From assembly GCA_937944485.1 (NCBI GenBank), contig CALDYU010000003.1, forward strand, positions 186,001-250,000: a stretch of 64,000 bases of DNA, given 5' to 3'. The notes beneath the pieces are model-generated. The model worked only from the letters and a program-made list of their open reading frames with translations, searched no databases and had not been told where the DNA came from. The position numbers and the translations under genes were made by a program. Every line of letters begins with the position of its first letter. The first letter of the stretch is position 1. The DNA is from an uncultured Flavobacteriaceae bacterium (GTDB taxonomy: Bacteria > Bacteroidota > Bacteroidia > Flavobacteriales > Flavobacteriaceae). Positions 52,688-62,603 of the stretch are shown here, piece after piece.

Positions 52688-55131
52688 TAGACTTGTGGTT
52701 TTTCTTCTCTTCTTGATTTCCAAAATGAAAATCCTATGCCCCCCAGCACAATAATTCCTAGTAGGATAGAACTTCCTAAAGTAATTTGACTTCCTTTTCG
52801 AACTACTTCTGGCTCAAACTTAAATTCAATCTTGTGTTCGCCCTCTGGAATTTCCAAAGCGCGTAGCACATAATTAACTCGAAAATGATCAACGCGTGTT
52901 CCATCAATAAAAGCCTGCCATCCATGCCTATAATACATTTCAGAAAATACGGCTACCCCAGAAAATGCATTTCTGGAGCTATAAGTTAAATGATTCGGTT
53001 TATAATCGTTTAAGCTTATTGATGCGGTAGAATCTATTCGAAATGCAAATCGATTAATAGCGTCAAACTCAATAGCATTTATCACTGCTACTTCATCAGT
53101 CTGTAAACCCTCTAAAGCAGCAATTTCTTCATCAGCACTGGTTACTTTCTTGAGTTCAGAAATAAACCATGCATTGCCATTGGCTTCATCATTTAAGGCT
53201 GGATATCTTCTGCCCTCTTCATCTTGTTGTACGACATATTTCACATTGAGCATATTCAACACCTGTCGATTTCCTTTAGCAATGTGGTAACTAAATAAAT
53301 CTTGCATTCCTGCCGGTTTAGCCGCATGGTAGCCACTGATCGACTGATGAAAATATGCCGTTCTAGCGCCGCTTAAACCTTCAGATTGATCAAAAACCCG
53401 ATATATACCTTTATCTTTTTTGATCTGCTGATCCATAATAGTTTCTTGAAAAGGTTCATTCATACTACGCTTAGAAACAAAATTGTCTTTGTTTACATAG
53501 CGCAGATCAACGCCCACTAAATCAAAAACAATCAAAGCCCCCAACGTTATAATCACGAGGTTTTGCTTTAATTTTTCTTTTAAATAGAACCAAATTGCCG
53601 TTGCAGAAAACAACACGAAAAGTATAGAGCGAAATAAATCTGAAGTATAAACCGATTTACGATCAGCCCGAACAACATCAACTAGACCTGTCATGCCCGA
53701 AGCTCTAAGGCCTTCATCGGAAGGGGCTGCAAAATCAAACATGCCCTTACTTAAAAATAAAAGTATGCCTAAACCAATAACTGAAAAAAATGAACTTTTA
53801 AAAGCACTCCATTTTATTTTAGTTTCAATGGTAGTGTCGAACAATGCCACTACGGCCAAAATGGCGAGTACTGGTGCACAAAGTTCAAGTATCACCTGAA
53901 TGGATGAAACTGCCCTAAATTTATCATACAGGGGAAAGTAATCAATCATGAAATCAGTCAATAAACTAAAATTCTTCCCCCATGACAAAAACAAGGATAA
54001 CAATATACCTCCCAAAAGCCACCATTTCGCCTTACCCCGCACCAAGAAAAGTCCCAAAATGAATAAAAAGAAAATTACTGCACCAATATAGGCAGGGCCA
54101 GCAACACTCGGTTGATCTGCCCAATACATTGGCAAACCTTCTGAAAACTCTAAAGCTCTACTTCGTGGCAATCCCTTTTCTACCAAATATTCGTACGTTT
54201 TTGAATCTTTTCCTAAATTCTCTTGCGATGCCCCACCAAAAAGACGCGGCACGAATAAATTAAGTGATTCGGTAATACCATAACTCCAATGTGTTATATA
54301 TTCTTTGTCCAGTCCTTTTGAAGCCTCTTTACGACTTCCGTCTGGGTTTATAGTAAGCTTTGACGGTCCTCTTGTACTCCAATCGGCATACTCCTTTGTG
54401 GCCATTAGACCAGTGGCATTTGCGGCAATTCCTAAGGTTACCGCCACCAATAATATAGCTATCGCCGTAAAAAAATGTTTTAAATATTTCTTTCGAATAG
54501 CATCAATTAAATAAACCACACCCAAAATTATAACCAATAACATAAAGTAATAGGTCATTTGGTAATGGTTGGCTCGTATCTCTAAGGCCATCGCGATTGC
54601 CGTCAGCACAAAACCCCATAAATACTTTTTTCGAAACACTAAAAGAATGCCTCCTAAAAGCATCGGTAAATATCCCATGGCATGTGCTTTTGCATTATGC
54701 CCTGCACCAAAAATAATTATCAAATAAGTCGAAAACCCAAAAGCAAGTGCACCAACTACAGCTAGTCGATAATCTACATTCATACAGCATAAAAGAATGT
54801 AAAAGCCAATAAAATATAAAAAGAGGTAATCAGCAGGTCTTGGCAAAAACCGAATAAGGTTATCTAACTGCTTCACATAATCATGCGGATAATAGGCCCC
54901 TAATTGATAGGTTGGCATACCGCCAAAAGCACTATTCGTCCAATACGGTTCTTGATTATCATTACGCTTTCGGAAATCGTTTTGTTCTTTGGCCATGCCA
55001 ACGAACTGCTTGATATCATGTTGACTAATTGCTTTTCCTTGAAGTACCGGACTGAAATAAGCTAAGGCCGTGACAATGAAGAATACTGCAACAAAAAAAT
55101 GAGTAAAAAACGCTTTTAATCCCGTTCGCAT
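52687..55131 (-). CDS. YfhO-family membrane glycosyltransferase-like protein
   Basis: An 814-residue inner-membrane protein with about 12 helices and a periplasmic C-terminal beta domain, matching the YfhO family. Landmarks are the first-loop SPVLQGKAISQHDIKQF, YWTNSAFGGMPTYQLGA, and the C-terminal YRHGWQAFIDGTRVDHFRVN ending in EIPEGEHKIEFKFEP. YfhO proteins are GT-C-like and some move sugars from lipid carriers to envelope polymers. It is the first of three coupled genes and lies 33 bp after the DUF4834 gene. Confidence 0.9.
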   Translation of the reverse strand: MRTGLKAFFTHFFVAVFFIVTALAYFSPVLQGKAISQHDIKQFVGMAKEQNDFRKRNDNQEPYWTNSAFGGMPTYQLGAYYPHDYVKQLDNLIRFLPRPADYLFLYFIGFYILLCCMNVDYRLAVVGALAFGFSTYLIIIFGAGHNAKAHAMGYLPMLLGGILLVFRKKYLWGFVLTAIAMALEIRANHYQMTYYFMLLVIILGVVYLIDAIRKKYLKHFFTAIAILLVAVTLGIAANATGLMATKEYADWSTRGPSKLTINPDGSRKEASKGLDKEYITHWSYGITESLNLFVPRLFGGASQENLGKDSKTYEYLVEKGLPRSRALEFSEGLPMYWADQPSVAGPAYIGAVIFFLFILGLFLVRGKAKWWLLGGILLSLFLSWGKNFSLLTDFMIDYFPLYDKFRAVSSIQVILELCAPVLAILAVVALFDTTIETKIKWSAFKSSFFSVIGLGILLFLSKGMFDFAAPSDEGLRASGMTGLVDVVRADRKSVYTSDLFRSILFVLFSATAIWFYLKEKLKQNLVIITLGALIVFDLVGVDLRYVNKDNFVSKRSMNEPFQETIMDQQIKKDKGIYRVFDQSEGLSGARTAYFHQSISGYHAAKPAGMQDLFSYHIAKGNRQVLNMLNVKYVVQQDEEGRRYPALNDEANGNAWFISELKKVTSADEEIAALEGLQTDEVAVINAIEFDAINRFAFRIDSTASISLNDYKPNHLTYSSRNAFSGVAVFSEMYYRHGWQAFIDGTRVDHFRVNYVLRALEIPEGEHKIEFKFEPEVVRKGSQITLGSSILLGIIVLGGIGFSFWKSRREEKPQV

Positions 55132-55164
55132 AAATAAATATCGTGGTTGATTACGCTAAAATAC

Positions 55165-55428
55165 TCAATCAATTTCCTCAAAGTCAATATAATCACCAAC
55201 TTTTTCTGAAGAAGTATTTTTTTTAGTTGGTTTCTTTTCAATAATTACATCCCCTACCCTTTCTTCCGAAGCCTTATGCTGTCGATTGAAATTGTCAAAT
55301 TGTTCTTTGAAATGAGCTTCGGTTTTTTTAGCGGTATAATTAATAATCTTTGGTGCAAACAGCTTAGCTAAAATCTTAAAAAGATAGTATACCAAAAGGA
55401 CTATTAAAATTGTTTTTAATAAAGCCAT
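55165..55428 (-). CDS. DUF4834 small membrane protein
   Basis: An 87-residue protein with one N-terminal membrane helix (LLKTILIVLLVYYLFKILAKL), a short charged helix and a C-terminal repeat-like pair VGDVIIEKK and VGDYIDFEEID. This is the DUF4834 pattern, frequently next to YfhO in Bacteroidota. Function unknown; an accessory to the YfhO protein is plausible from position. Confidence 0.82.
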   Translation of the reverse strand: MALLKTILIVLLVYYLFKILAKLFAPKIINYTAKKTEAHFKEQFDNFNRQHKASEERVGDVIIEKKPTKKNTSSEKVGDYIDFEEID

Positions 55429-55514
55429 AAATTTTTAATCGATTATATCAAAAGTACAATTCTCGCGTTGTAATAGGTGAACGTAAGTCTTAAAATAATA
55501 ATAAAATAACCGAG

Positions 55515-56615
55515 ATGACCTATTCAGTACCAAGACATAAAGTGAAATACCTCATATTCGCGATTTTGGTAAACTGCTCTTTTTTGGGATTTTCGCAATA
55601 CACAGATGTTATCAATTCTAATCGTCCAGGTCTTTCAGTAAGTGCTTATGCAGTGGGTAGAAATGTTTTACAAATTGAAGCAGGTCTTCGTTACGAACAA
55701 AGTGACCATTCTTTTCTAAATACGCAGTCAAATCTATGGGGTACTGATGTTTCACTGCGATATGGATTACTTTTCGAGCAACTTGAAATTAACTACGAAG
55801 GCACATATCAGAATAATAAGTCCACCTTTTCGAATTTAGGAATTTCTGAATCTTTCTGGAATTTCTCAAGAAATAGAGTCGGTCTTAAATTTTTAGTTTA
55901 CGATCGATATAAGGCACCTGAACGCAACAAACCGAACTTATACAGCTGGCGGGCCAATAATGTATTTCAGCTAAAAAATCTTATTCCATCTATATCAGTT
56001 TATGGCGGGGCTACATTCAATTTAGGCGAGAATCCGTTTTATTTAGGTGATCCTGAAATTTCATATCGCGGCATGATTGCTACACAAAGTAGGCTGACGC
56101 CGCGCTTTGTTTTAATTTCGAATATCGCTTATGATCGCATTACGACAGATTTTCCTGAACTAAGTTATTTGGTTTCGCTTTCTTATGCCTTTCGAAACCC
56201 AAAATGGAGCACTTTTGTTGAAAATCAAGGTATAAAAAGTGATCGCTATTCTGATTTGTTGCTGCGAGCAGGTGTTGCGCATCTGTACAAGGAAAATATG
56301 CAATTCGATGTAAATATGGGAGCAAGCTTTAAAAATACGCCATCTCGTATTTTCGTTACTGCTGGAATGTCATATAGGTTTGATTTTCACAAAGACAAAG
56401 AAATTCCGATTGAAGACCAAGATGCTGACGAAAATGGCGGTGCAATTAAAAAGAACGCCATGAAAAAGAAGAAAAAGAAAAAATCTAAAAAAGGAAGCGG
56501 GGCTGAAGATGTAGATCTCGGACCTTCAAAAAAACAACTCAGGAAGCTTAAAAAAGCTGAAAAGAAAAAGAAAAAAGGCAAAAAGAAAAAAGACGATGGC
56601 GTTATTGAATTTTAG
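55515..56615 (+). CDS. Outer-membrane beta-barrel protein (phenol-degradation MetA-like) with Lys-rich tail
   Basis: A 366-residue protein. The signal peptide (about 30 residues) is followed by a beta-barrel starting TDVINSNRPGLSVSAYAVG, the opening used by the Phenol_MetA_deg-type outer-membrane family often labelled transporter. From about residue 290 there is a non-barrel tail: an acidic stretch (IEDQDADEN) and then a block in which more than half of the residues are lysine (KKNAMKKKKKKK). That tail would lie at the periplasmic end and is unusual. Transported substrate unknown. Confidence 0.72.
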   Translation: MTYSVPRHKVKYLIFAILVNCSFLGFSQYTDVINSNRPGLSVSAYAVGRNVLQIEAGLRYEQSDHSFLNTQSNLWGTDVSLRYGLLFEQLEINYEGTYQNNKSTFSNLGISESFWNFSRNRVGLKFLVYDRYKAPERNKPNLYSWRANNVFQLKNLIPSISVYGGATFNLGENPFYLGDPEISYRGMIATQSRLTPRFVLISNIAYDRITTDFPELSYLVSLSYAFRNPKWSTFVENQGIKSDRYSDLLLRAGVAHLYKENMQFDVNMGASFKNTPSRIFVTAGMSYRFDFHKDKEIPIEDQDADENGGAIKKNAMKKKKKKKSKKGSGAEDVDLGPSKKQLRKLKKAEKKKKKGKKKKDDGVIEF

Positions 56616-56708
56616 CATTTCTTATGACCAGCTTTAACTTTTTTAAATAGTTTCAAATTTCTTTCTAATAATTAATATGCCTAATATTGATCCTCAAATA
56701 AATAGGAT

Positions 56709-57830
56709 ATGGTCACCCTAAAAGAGGCAGTTACAAAATCAGAATTAAAACAATTTGTAAAATTTCCTTTTAGTATATACAAAGATTCTCCATGCTGGGT
56801 TCCTCCGATAATCAATGATGAATTAGATACGTTCGACCATACTAAAAATCCAGCATTCAAAAATGCAAAAGTTCGGTTCTTTTTAGCTTATAAAAATAAT
56901 GTCATTGCTGGACGTGTTGCGGCTATTATTAATGATATAGAAATAAATCAGCAAAATCTTAAAAAAATGCGATTTGGTTGGTTTGATTTTATAGATGACA
57001 CTGCGGTTTCTGAAAAATTACTTCTTAAAGTGGCCGAAATAGGGCGCGCAAATAATTTGGCTTTTATGGAAGGCCCCGTAGGTTTTTCTAATCTAGATAA
57101 GGTAGGTGTTCTCATTGAAGGTTTTGAGCATATGGGCACAATGATTACTTGGTATAATCATCCTTATTATCAAAAGCACTATGAAAGTTTTGGCCTTATT
57201 AAAGAAAAAGAGTACATGGAAAATAAATTTCCATTTGCGAATGCCAAGCCAGAGTTTTTCGCCAAAGCCAATGAGCTTGTAAAAAGAAGATATGGTGTAA
57301 AACCTATTAATTTCACCAAGACAAAAGAGGTAATGCCCTTGGCTGATAAAATGTTTGATTTATTTAATGATAGTTATGCTTCGCTATCTTCTTTTGTTCC
57401 TATTACTGATATTCAAAAAGAATATTTTAAAAAGAAATATATTGGTTTTATAAATCCGGAATACATAAAATTTGTTGTCGATAAAGACGACAATTTAATT
57501 GCTTTTGGTATCGTAATGCCCTCCTTTTCAAAGGCTTTACGAAAAATGAAAGGAAAATTATTTCCCTTCGGGATATATCATTTGCTACAGGCTAGAAAAA
57601 AGAGTAAGGATGTAATTTTCTATCTTATTGGTGTACACCCAGAATATCAAAATAAAGGTATCACTGCAATCATTTTTAATGAATATTACGAGACTTTCAA
57701 AAAAAAGGAAATAAATTATTGTTTTCGAACACCAGAACTAGAAGAAAATATTGCGATTAAGCAGATTTGGAAACATTTTGACCCCGTTATTTACAAACGA
57801 CGACGAACTTATCGTATGGAGTTAAAATAA
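56709..57830 (+). CDS. GNAT-like acyltransferase family protein
   Basis: A 373-residue cytosolic protein that looks like two degenerate GNAT halves. The first half contains VRFFLAYKNNVIAGRVAAI and MEGPVGFSNLDKVGVLIEGF. The second half contains IGVHPEYQNKGITAIIF, which is close to the acetyl-CoA-binding motif Q/R-x-x-G-x-G/A. Relatives are common in Bacteroidota and have no known substrate. Single gene, convergent with the alpha-oxoamine synthase gene. Confidence 0.7.
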   Translation: MVTLKEAVTKSELKQFVKFPFSIYKDSPCWVPPIINDELDTFDHTKNPAFKNAKVRFFLAYKNNVIAGRVAAIINDIEINQQNLKKMRFGWFDFIDDTAVSEKLLLKVAEIGRANNLAFMEGPVGFSNLDKVGVLIEGFEHMGTMITWYNHPYYQKHYESFGLIKEKEYMENKFPFANAKPEFFAKANELVKRRYGVKPINFTKTKEVMPLADKMFDLFNDSYASLSSFVPITDIQKEYFKKKYIGFINPEYIKFVVDKDDNLIAFGIVMPSFSKALRKMKGKLFPFGIYHLLQARKKSKDVIFYLIGVHPEYQNKGITAIIFNEYYETFKKKEINYCFRTPELEENIAIKQIWKHFDPVIYKRRRTYRMELK

Positions 57831-57913
57831 TTCCTTGTTTAATAGATTCCATTTTGGCTTAGCATCACTAGCATTGTTTGGCTTATTAAGAAAAATCCAC
57901 CAATATAATCCAA

Positions 57914-59173
57914 TTACTCCCCCATAGCTGCAGCAACGGCAGCAGAAAGTCTTTTATAAGTGCCATTTTGCAAACGCTCTCGAATACCAGAAAATGCATC
58001 CAGCGTTATTGCGACATCTTCTAAGGTATGTGTTGCCGTTGGAATCAAACGAAGTAAAATCAATCCTTTTGGAATCACAGGATACACTACAATTGAGCAG
58101 AAAATACCATAGTTTTCTCTTAAATCTTTTACCAATGCCATGGCTTCAGGTATACTCCCATTCAGGTATACAGGTGTTACACAACTTGAAGTTGTACCTA
58201 TATCAAAACCTCTTTCTTTGAGGCCATTTTGAAGGGCGTTTACGTTCTCCCAAAGTTTCTCTTTGAGCTCTGGCATAGTGCGAAGCATATCTAAGCGCTT
58301 CAAAGCACCTTTGACATAAGTCATTGGTAACGACTTTGCAAACATTTGCGAACGCAGGTTATACTTTAAATAATCAATAATTTCTTGATCAGCCGCCACA
58401 AAGGCCCCAATACTTGCCATAGATTTCGCGAAGGTCGCCAGGTATACATCTATTTGGTCTTGTACACCTTGCTCTTGACCTGCTCCACCTCCTGTTTTAC
58501 CTAAAGTACCAAAACCATGTGCATCATCAACCAATAAACGGAACTTGAATTTTTTCTTTAAAGCAACGATCTCTTTAAGAATACCCTGCTCGCCTCGCAT
58601 TCCAAAAACGCCTTCCGAAATAACTAATATTCCCCCACCCGTCTGTTCCGCCATTTTCGTAGCTCTGGCAAGGTTTTTTTCTAAACTTTCAGCGTTATTA
58701 TGAACAAAAGTAAATCGTTTACCCATGTGCAAACGAACACCATCAATGATACAAGCGTGACAATCAACATCATAAACAATAATATCATCTTTCGTAACTA
58801 AGGCGTCAATCACTGACATAAAACCCTGATAGCCAAAGTTCAATAAATAAGCCGCTTGTTTATCAACAAACGCAGCACATTCTTGTTCTAACTGTTCGTG
58901 AAAATTAGTATGACCACTCATCATACGAGCACCCATGGGGTATGCCGCACCATATTCACGAGCCGTATCGCCATCAACTTTTTTAATTTCAGGTAAATTG
59001 GCCAAGCCTAGATAATCGTTAATACTCCAGGTAATCACTTCTTTTCCTTGGAATTTCATCCGATTGGAAATTGGACCTTCTAATTTTGGAAAAACAAAAT
59101 ACCCTTCGGCCTGAGAAGCCCATTTTCCTAAGGGTCCCTTATTATCTATAATTCTATCAAATATATCTCTCAT
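57914..59173 (-). CDS. Alpha-oxoamine synthase, probable cysteate C-fatty acyltransferase
   Basis: A 419-residue PLP enzyme of the family that joins an acyl thioester to an amino acid (serine palmitoyltransferase, KBL, BioF). Seen: WSINDYLGLANLP, GARMMSGHTNFHEQLE, VDDAHGFGTLG, and the PLP lysine in LATFAKSMASIGAF. Flavobacteria use such an enzyme to condense cysteate with a fatty acyl group for capnine and sulfonolipids. The cysteine-synthase-like gene next upstream could make cysteate, which favours this substrate over serine. Serine palmitoyltransferase remains the main alternative. It has its own promoter element. Confidence 0.8.
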   Translation of the reverse strand: MRDIFDRIIDNKGPLGKWASQAEGYFVFPKLEGPISNRMKFQGKEVITWSINDYLGLANLPEIKKVDGDTAREYGAAYPMGARMMSGHTNFHEQLEQECAAFVDKQAAYLLNFGYQGFMSVIDALVTKDDIIVYDVDCHACIIDGVRLHMGKRFTFVHNNAESLEKNLARATKMAEQTGGGILVISEGVFGMRGEQGILKEIVALKKKFKFRLLVDDAHGFGTLGKTGGGAGQEQGVQDQIDVYLATFAKSMASIGAFVAADQEIIDYLKYNLRSQMFAKSLPMTYVKGALKRLDMLRTMPELKEKLWENVNALQNGLKERGFDIGTTSSCVTPVYLNGSIPEAMALVKDLRENYGIFCSIVVYPVIPKGLILLRLIPTATHTLEDVAITLDAFSGIRERLQNGTYKRLSAAVAAAMGE

Positions 59174-59209
59174 TAAGAACGATTACGTATTAATCACCTT
59201 GCGACTCTG

Positions 59210-59217
59210 CAAAAATA
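59210..59217 (-). promoter_or_regulatory. -7 promoter element for the alpha-oxoamine synthase gene
   Basis: On the minus strand TATTTTTG matches TAnnTTTG and is followed by CAGAG; it lies 36 bases before the ATG at 59173 and after the terminator of the upstream gene. Confidence 0.5.
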
Positions 59218-59231
59218 TAGAATTTAGTCTA

Positions 59232-59266
59232 GAAAAAAAGGCAATAAACTTTCTAAGTCATTGCCT
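59232..59266 (-). terminator. Terminator after the cysteine-synthase-like gene
   Basis: On the minus strand AGGCAAT and ATTGCCT form a seven-base stem with a 14-base loop, followed by seven T. It separates the two sulfonolipid-type genes transcriptionally or attenuates read-through. Confidence 0.65.
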
Positions 59267-59290
59267 ATTTTCTTAAATCTTATGTTTTCT

Positions 59291-60331
59291 CTATTGAATC
59301 ACCTGCACTTTCGGGGTTTCTTCTACTTTATTATTATTTAAAAAACCTTGATTTTCCATCCACTCATCACTATAAATTTTACTCATATAACGCGAACCGT
59401 GATCTGGAAAAATCAATACTACCTTGCTATCTTTATTAAAAACATTATTACTCATCAATTGCTTAGTGGCCTGCATTACTGCACCACAGGTATAACCAAC
59501 AAAAATTCCTTCAGTTTTTGATATTTCTCGAGCAGTATGGGCACTTTCCTCATCTGTAACTTTAATAAAATCATCAATTGCATCAAAATCAGTTGCTCCT
59601 GGTATTAAATTTTTCCCGAGACCTTCAATACGATACGGATAAATCTCATCAGTATCTAACTCGCCTGTTTCATGATATTTTTTCAACACAGAACCATAAG
59701 CATCAACTCCAATTATTTGAATATCAGGATTTTGTTCTTTTAAGAATCGCGCCGTGCCAGAAATAGTTCCGCCAGTACCACTACATGCTACTAAATGCGT
59801 GATTTGACCATTTGTTTGCTTCCAGATTTCGGGTCCGGTAGATTGATAATGTGCATCAATATTTAGCTCATTAAAATATTGGTTAATATAAACAGAGCCT
59901 TTGGTCTCTTCGTGCAAACGCTTTGCCACCTGATAATAAGATCTTGGATCATCAGCACTCACATGGGCAGGACATACATATACCTTCGCACCCATAGAGC
60001 GAAGCATATCAATTTTATCAGGGGACGATTTTGAACTAACCGCTAAGATGCAGTTGTAACCTTTAATAATACTAACCATTGCTATTGAAAAACCTGTATT
60101 ACCAGAAGTTGTTTCAATAATGGTACTATCTTTAGTCAATAAGCCTTTGCGTTCAGCAGCTTCTATGATATGTAAGGCAATTCTATCTTTCGACGAATGA
60201 CCCGGATTAAAAGATTCTAACTTTGCATAAAATTCGCCATCAAAATGCTCTGTTATCTTATTCAGTTTTACAAGAGGCGTATTTCCTATTAATTCTAGAA
60301 TATTATTACAGGCGTTTATTTTGTTTTTCAT
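59291..60331 (-). CDS. Cysteine-synthase-family PLP enzyme, possible cysteate synthase
   Basis: A 346-residue fold-type II PLP enzyme. [16 protein letters not shown] opens it, the PLP lysine is Lys48 in [15 protein letters not shown] is the substrate loop (about 75-81), and [10 protein letters not shown] binds the PLP phosphate. The C-terminal 30 residues extend beyond typical CysK. A role as O-acetylserine sulfhydrylase or cystathionine beta-synthase is possible. The neighbouring alpha-oxoamine synthase suggests it instead makes cysteate from phosphoserine or a similar donor and sulfite, as in capnine synthesis; this is inference. Confidence 0.8.
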   Translation of the reverse strand: MKNKINACNNILELIGNTPLVKLNKITEHFDGEFYAKLESFNPGHSSKDRIALHIIEAAERKGLLTKDSTIIETTSGNTGFSIAMVSIIKGYNCILAVSSKSSPDKIDMLRSMGAKVYVCPAHVSADDPRSYYQVAKRLHEETKGSVYINQYFNELNIDAHYQSTGPEIWKQTNGQITHLVACSGTGGTISGTARFLKEQNPDIQIIGVDAYGSVLKKYHETGELDTDEIYPYRIEGLGKNLIPGATDFDAIDDFIKVTDEESAHTAREISKTEGIFVGYTCGAVMQATKQLMSNNVFNKDSKVVLIFPDHGSRYMSKIYSDEWMENQGFLNNNKVEETPKVQVIQ

Positions 60332-60403
60332 AAAACTCTATCTAAATAAATTCAAGACTTTCAAGGCTTCGAACGAAGGAACAAAATTAGCATTTTTTTT
60401 GAA

Positions 60404-62533
60404 CTAGTTCGAAATGCCTTCTAAATCCAGCAAAAAGGCGTATTCTTTAGCCACTTCTTTCAACGATTCAAACCGCCCAGAAGCACCACCATGACCAGCA
60501 TCCATATTAATATCAAATAACAAGATATGATTATCTGTCTTTAATTCTCTCAGCTTTGCCACCCACTTAGCTGGTTCAAAATACTGCACTTGAGAATCAT
60601 GGAGTCCCGTAGTTACTAACATATTCGGATAAGCCTTCGCTTCAACTTGGTCGTAAGGCGAGTATGATTTCATATAATCATAGTATTCTTGTTCATTCGG
60701 GTTGCCCCATTCGTCGTATTCCCCCGTCGTTAAAGGTATCGTATCATCTAACATAGTAGTCACTACATCAACAAAAGGTACGGCCGCAACGACTCCATTA
60801 TAAAGCTCTGGTGCCATATTGATAACGGCTCCCATTAACAGTCCACCAGCAGATCCACCCATAGCGTACATATGATCAGCACTGGTATAACCTTCCTCAA
60901 TTAAGAATTTTGAACAATCAATAAAATCGAAAAAAGTATTTTTCTTTTTTAATAACTTTCCATCTTCATACCAAGGTCTACCCAAATATTGTCCTCCTCG
61001 AATATGAGCAATTGCGTAGACGAATCCTCGATCTAATAAACTCAAACGAACCGTTGAGAAATATGGGTCGATGGTAGCACCATAAGAGCCGTAAGCATAT
61101 TGCAATATTGGCGCGTCACCATCAAGCTGCGTGTCTTTGTGATAAACTAAGGAAATAGGTACTTTAATGCCGTCTCTAGCCGTAGCCCAAACTCTTTTTT
61201 CTAAATAATTCTCTTTATTAAATTTATCGCCTAAAACCTCTTGTTCCTTTTTAATTTCTTTCTCTTTTGTTCTCATATTGAAATCAATAGTTGATCTCGG
61301 CGTCGTCATTGAATTATAAGAATATCTTAAGATTTCAGTATTAAAGTCAGGGTTTCTACTCACATTAGCCGTATATGTCTCGCTATCAAAAGGTAAATAA
61401 TAGCTTTCTTCACCATCCCAACGGACAATTTTTAATTCGTTAAGTCCATTTTTACGTTCCGAAAGCACATAATAGGAAGCAAATATATCCATCCCCTCTA
61501 GTAGAACATCTTCGCGATGTGGAATAAACTCTTTCCAATTTTCAGAGTTCGTATTGTCAGTTGACACCTTCATTAATTTAAAATTAGTCGCGCCATCTTT
61601 ATTTGTCAATACATAAAAGCTATCTCCATAATGCGTTATGCTGTACTCAAGCCCTCTTTTTCTAGGAGAGAATATTGCAAATTCGCCTTCAGCATTATTT
61701 GCTTTCAGGGTTCTAAATTCTGAGGTAAGGGTACTAAAACATCCAATAATAATATACTCCTTCGATTTAGATTTATATACGTAAGCACTGAAAGTCTCAT
61801 CTTCTTCATGAAACACCAAGGCGTCTTGTTCCCCTGTTTCACCTAATTTATGCCTAAATATTTTGTCTGAACGCAAGGTAACATCATCTTGTTTGCTATA
61901 AAAAATAGTTTGATTATCATCAGCCCAAACAGAATTACCCGCGGTGTTATCAACCTTATCGGCAAGAATTTCGCCTGTCTCAAGGTTTTTAATTTGAAGT
62001 GTATATTTTCTTCTTGAAACCGTATCCACTGAAAAAGCGGCTAAGGTGTTATCAGGACTGATAGAAAAGCTAGATAAGTTGAAAAATTCATGCCCTTTAG
62101 CAAGTTCGTTACAATCGAAAATAATTTCTTCTGGAGCTTCTAAATTTTCTTTTTTTCTAGAATATATAGGATATTCTTTGCCTTGTTCATACCGCGTAAT
62201 GTACCAATATCCATTGTTTTTATAGGGAACCGAAGTGTCATCTTCTTTAATTCTAGATTTCATTTCTTCAAATAAAGAAGACTGAAAATCAGTCGTATGA
62301 GCCGTCATTTTAGCATAATATTCGTTTTCCTTTTCGAGATGAGAAATAACTTCTTGATCTTCTCTATCATTCATCCAATAGTAATTATCAACCCTAACAT
62401 CATCATGTTTCACTAGTTCTTTGATTACTTTTTTCGCAACTGGAGCTTCCGCTTTGTTCATAGTATTACGCTGATTTTGACAAGAAGATGCAAAAGTAAT
62501 ACATCCAAATAGAACAGCTTTTAATTTACTCAT
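60404..62533 (-). CDS. S9 family prolyl oligopeptidase / oligopeptidase B-like lipoprotein
   Basis: A 709-residue serine peptidase. The short signal ends at FASSC (Cys18), so it may be a lipoprotein. A seven-bladed propeller domain (about 70-420) precedes the alpha/beta hydrolase domain. There Ser561 lies in GGSAGG, the Asp in TGLHDSQV and the His in DAGHGG. DNYYWMNDRED near the start and YAYGSYG ahead of the hydrolase are S9A/oligopeptidase B motifs, suggesting cleavage of short peptides after basic residues or proline. Confidence 0.92.
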   Translation of the reverse strand: MSKLKAVLFGCITFASSCQNQRNTMNKAEAPVAKKVIKELVKHDDVRVDNYYWMNDREDQEVISHLEKENEYYAKMTAHTTDFQSSLFEEMKSRIKEDDTSVPYKNNGYWYITRYEQGKEYPIYSRKKENLEAPEEIIFDCNELAKGHEFFNLSSFSISPDNTLAAFSVDTVSRRKYTLQIKNLETGEILADKVDNTAGNSVWADDNQTIFYSKQDDVTLRSDKIFRHKLGETGEQDALVFHEEDETFSAYVYKSKSKEYIIIGCFSTLTSEFRTLKANNAEGEFAIFSPRKRGLEYSITHYGDSFYVLTNKDGATNFKLMKVSTDNTNSENWKEFIPHREDVLLEGMDIFASYYVLSERKNGLNELKIVRWDGEESYYLPFDSETYTANVSRNPDFNTEILRYSYNSMTTPRSTIDFNMRTKEKEIKKEQEVLGDKFNKENYLEKRVWATARDGIKVPISLVYHKDTQLDGDAPILQYAYGSYGATIDPYFSTVRLSLLDRGFVYAIAHIRGGQYLGRPWYEDGKLLKKKNTFFDFIDCSKFLIEEGYTSADHMYAMGGSAGGLLMGAVINMAPELYNGVVAAVPFVDVVTTMLDDTIPLTTGEYDEWGNPNEQEYYDYMKSYSPYDQVEAKAYPNMLVTTGLHDSQVQYFEPAKWVAKLRELKTDNHILLFDINMDAGHGGASGRFESLKEVAKEYAFLLDLEGISN

Positions 62534-62568
62534 TGTACTATTTCTTTATGATTATCGATACAATTTAC

Positions 62569-62576
62569 TAATTTTG
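62569..62576 (+). promoter_or_regulatory. -7 promoter element for the YbaB gene
   Basis: TAATTTTG matches TAnnTTTG and lies 27 bases before the ATG at 62604. Confidence 0.5.
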
Positions 62577-62603
62577 AAAGGTATACTATAAAAAAGTTAA
62601 ATT

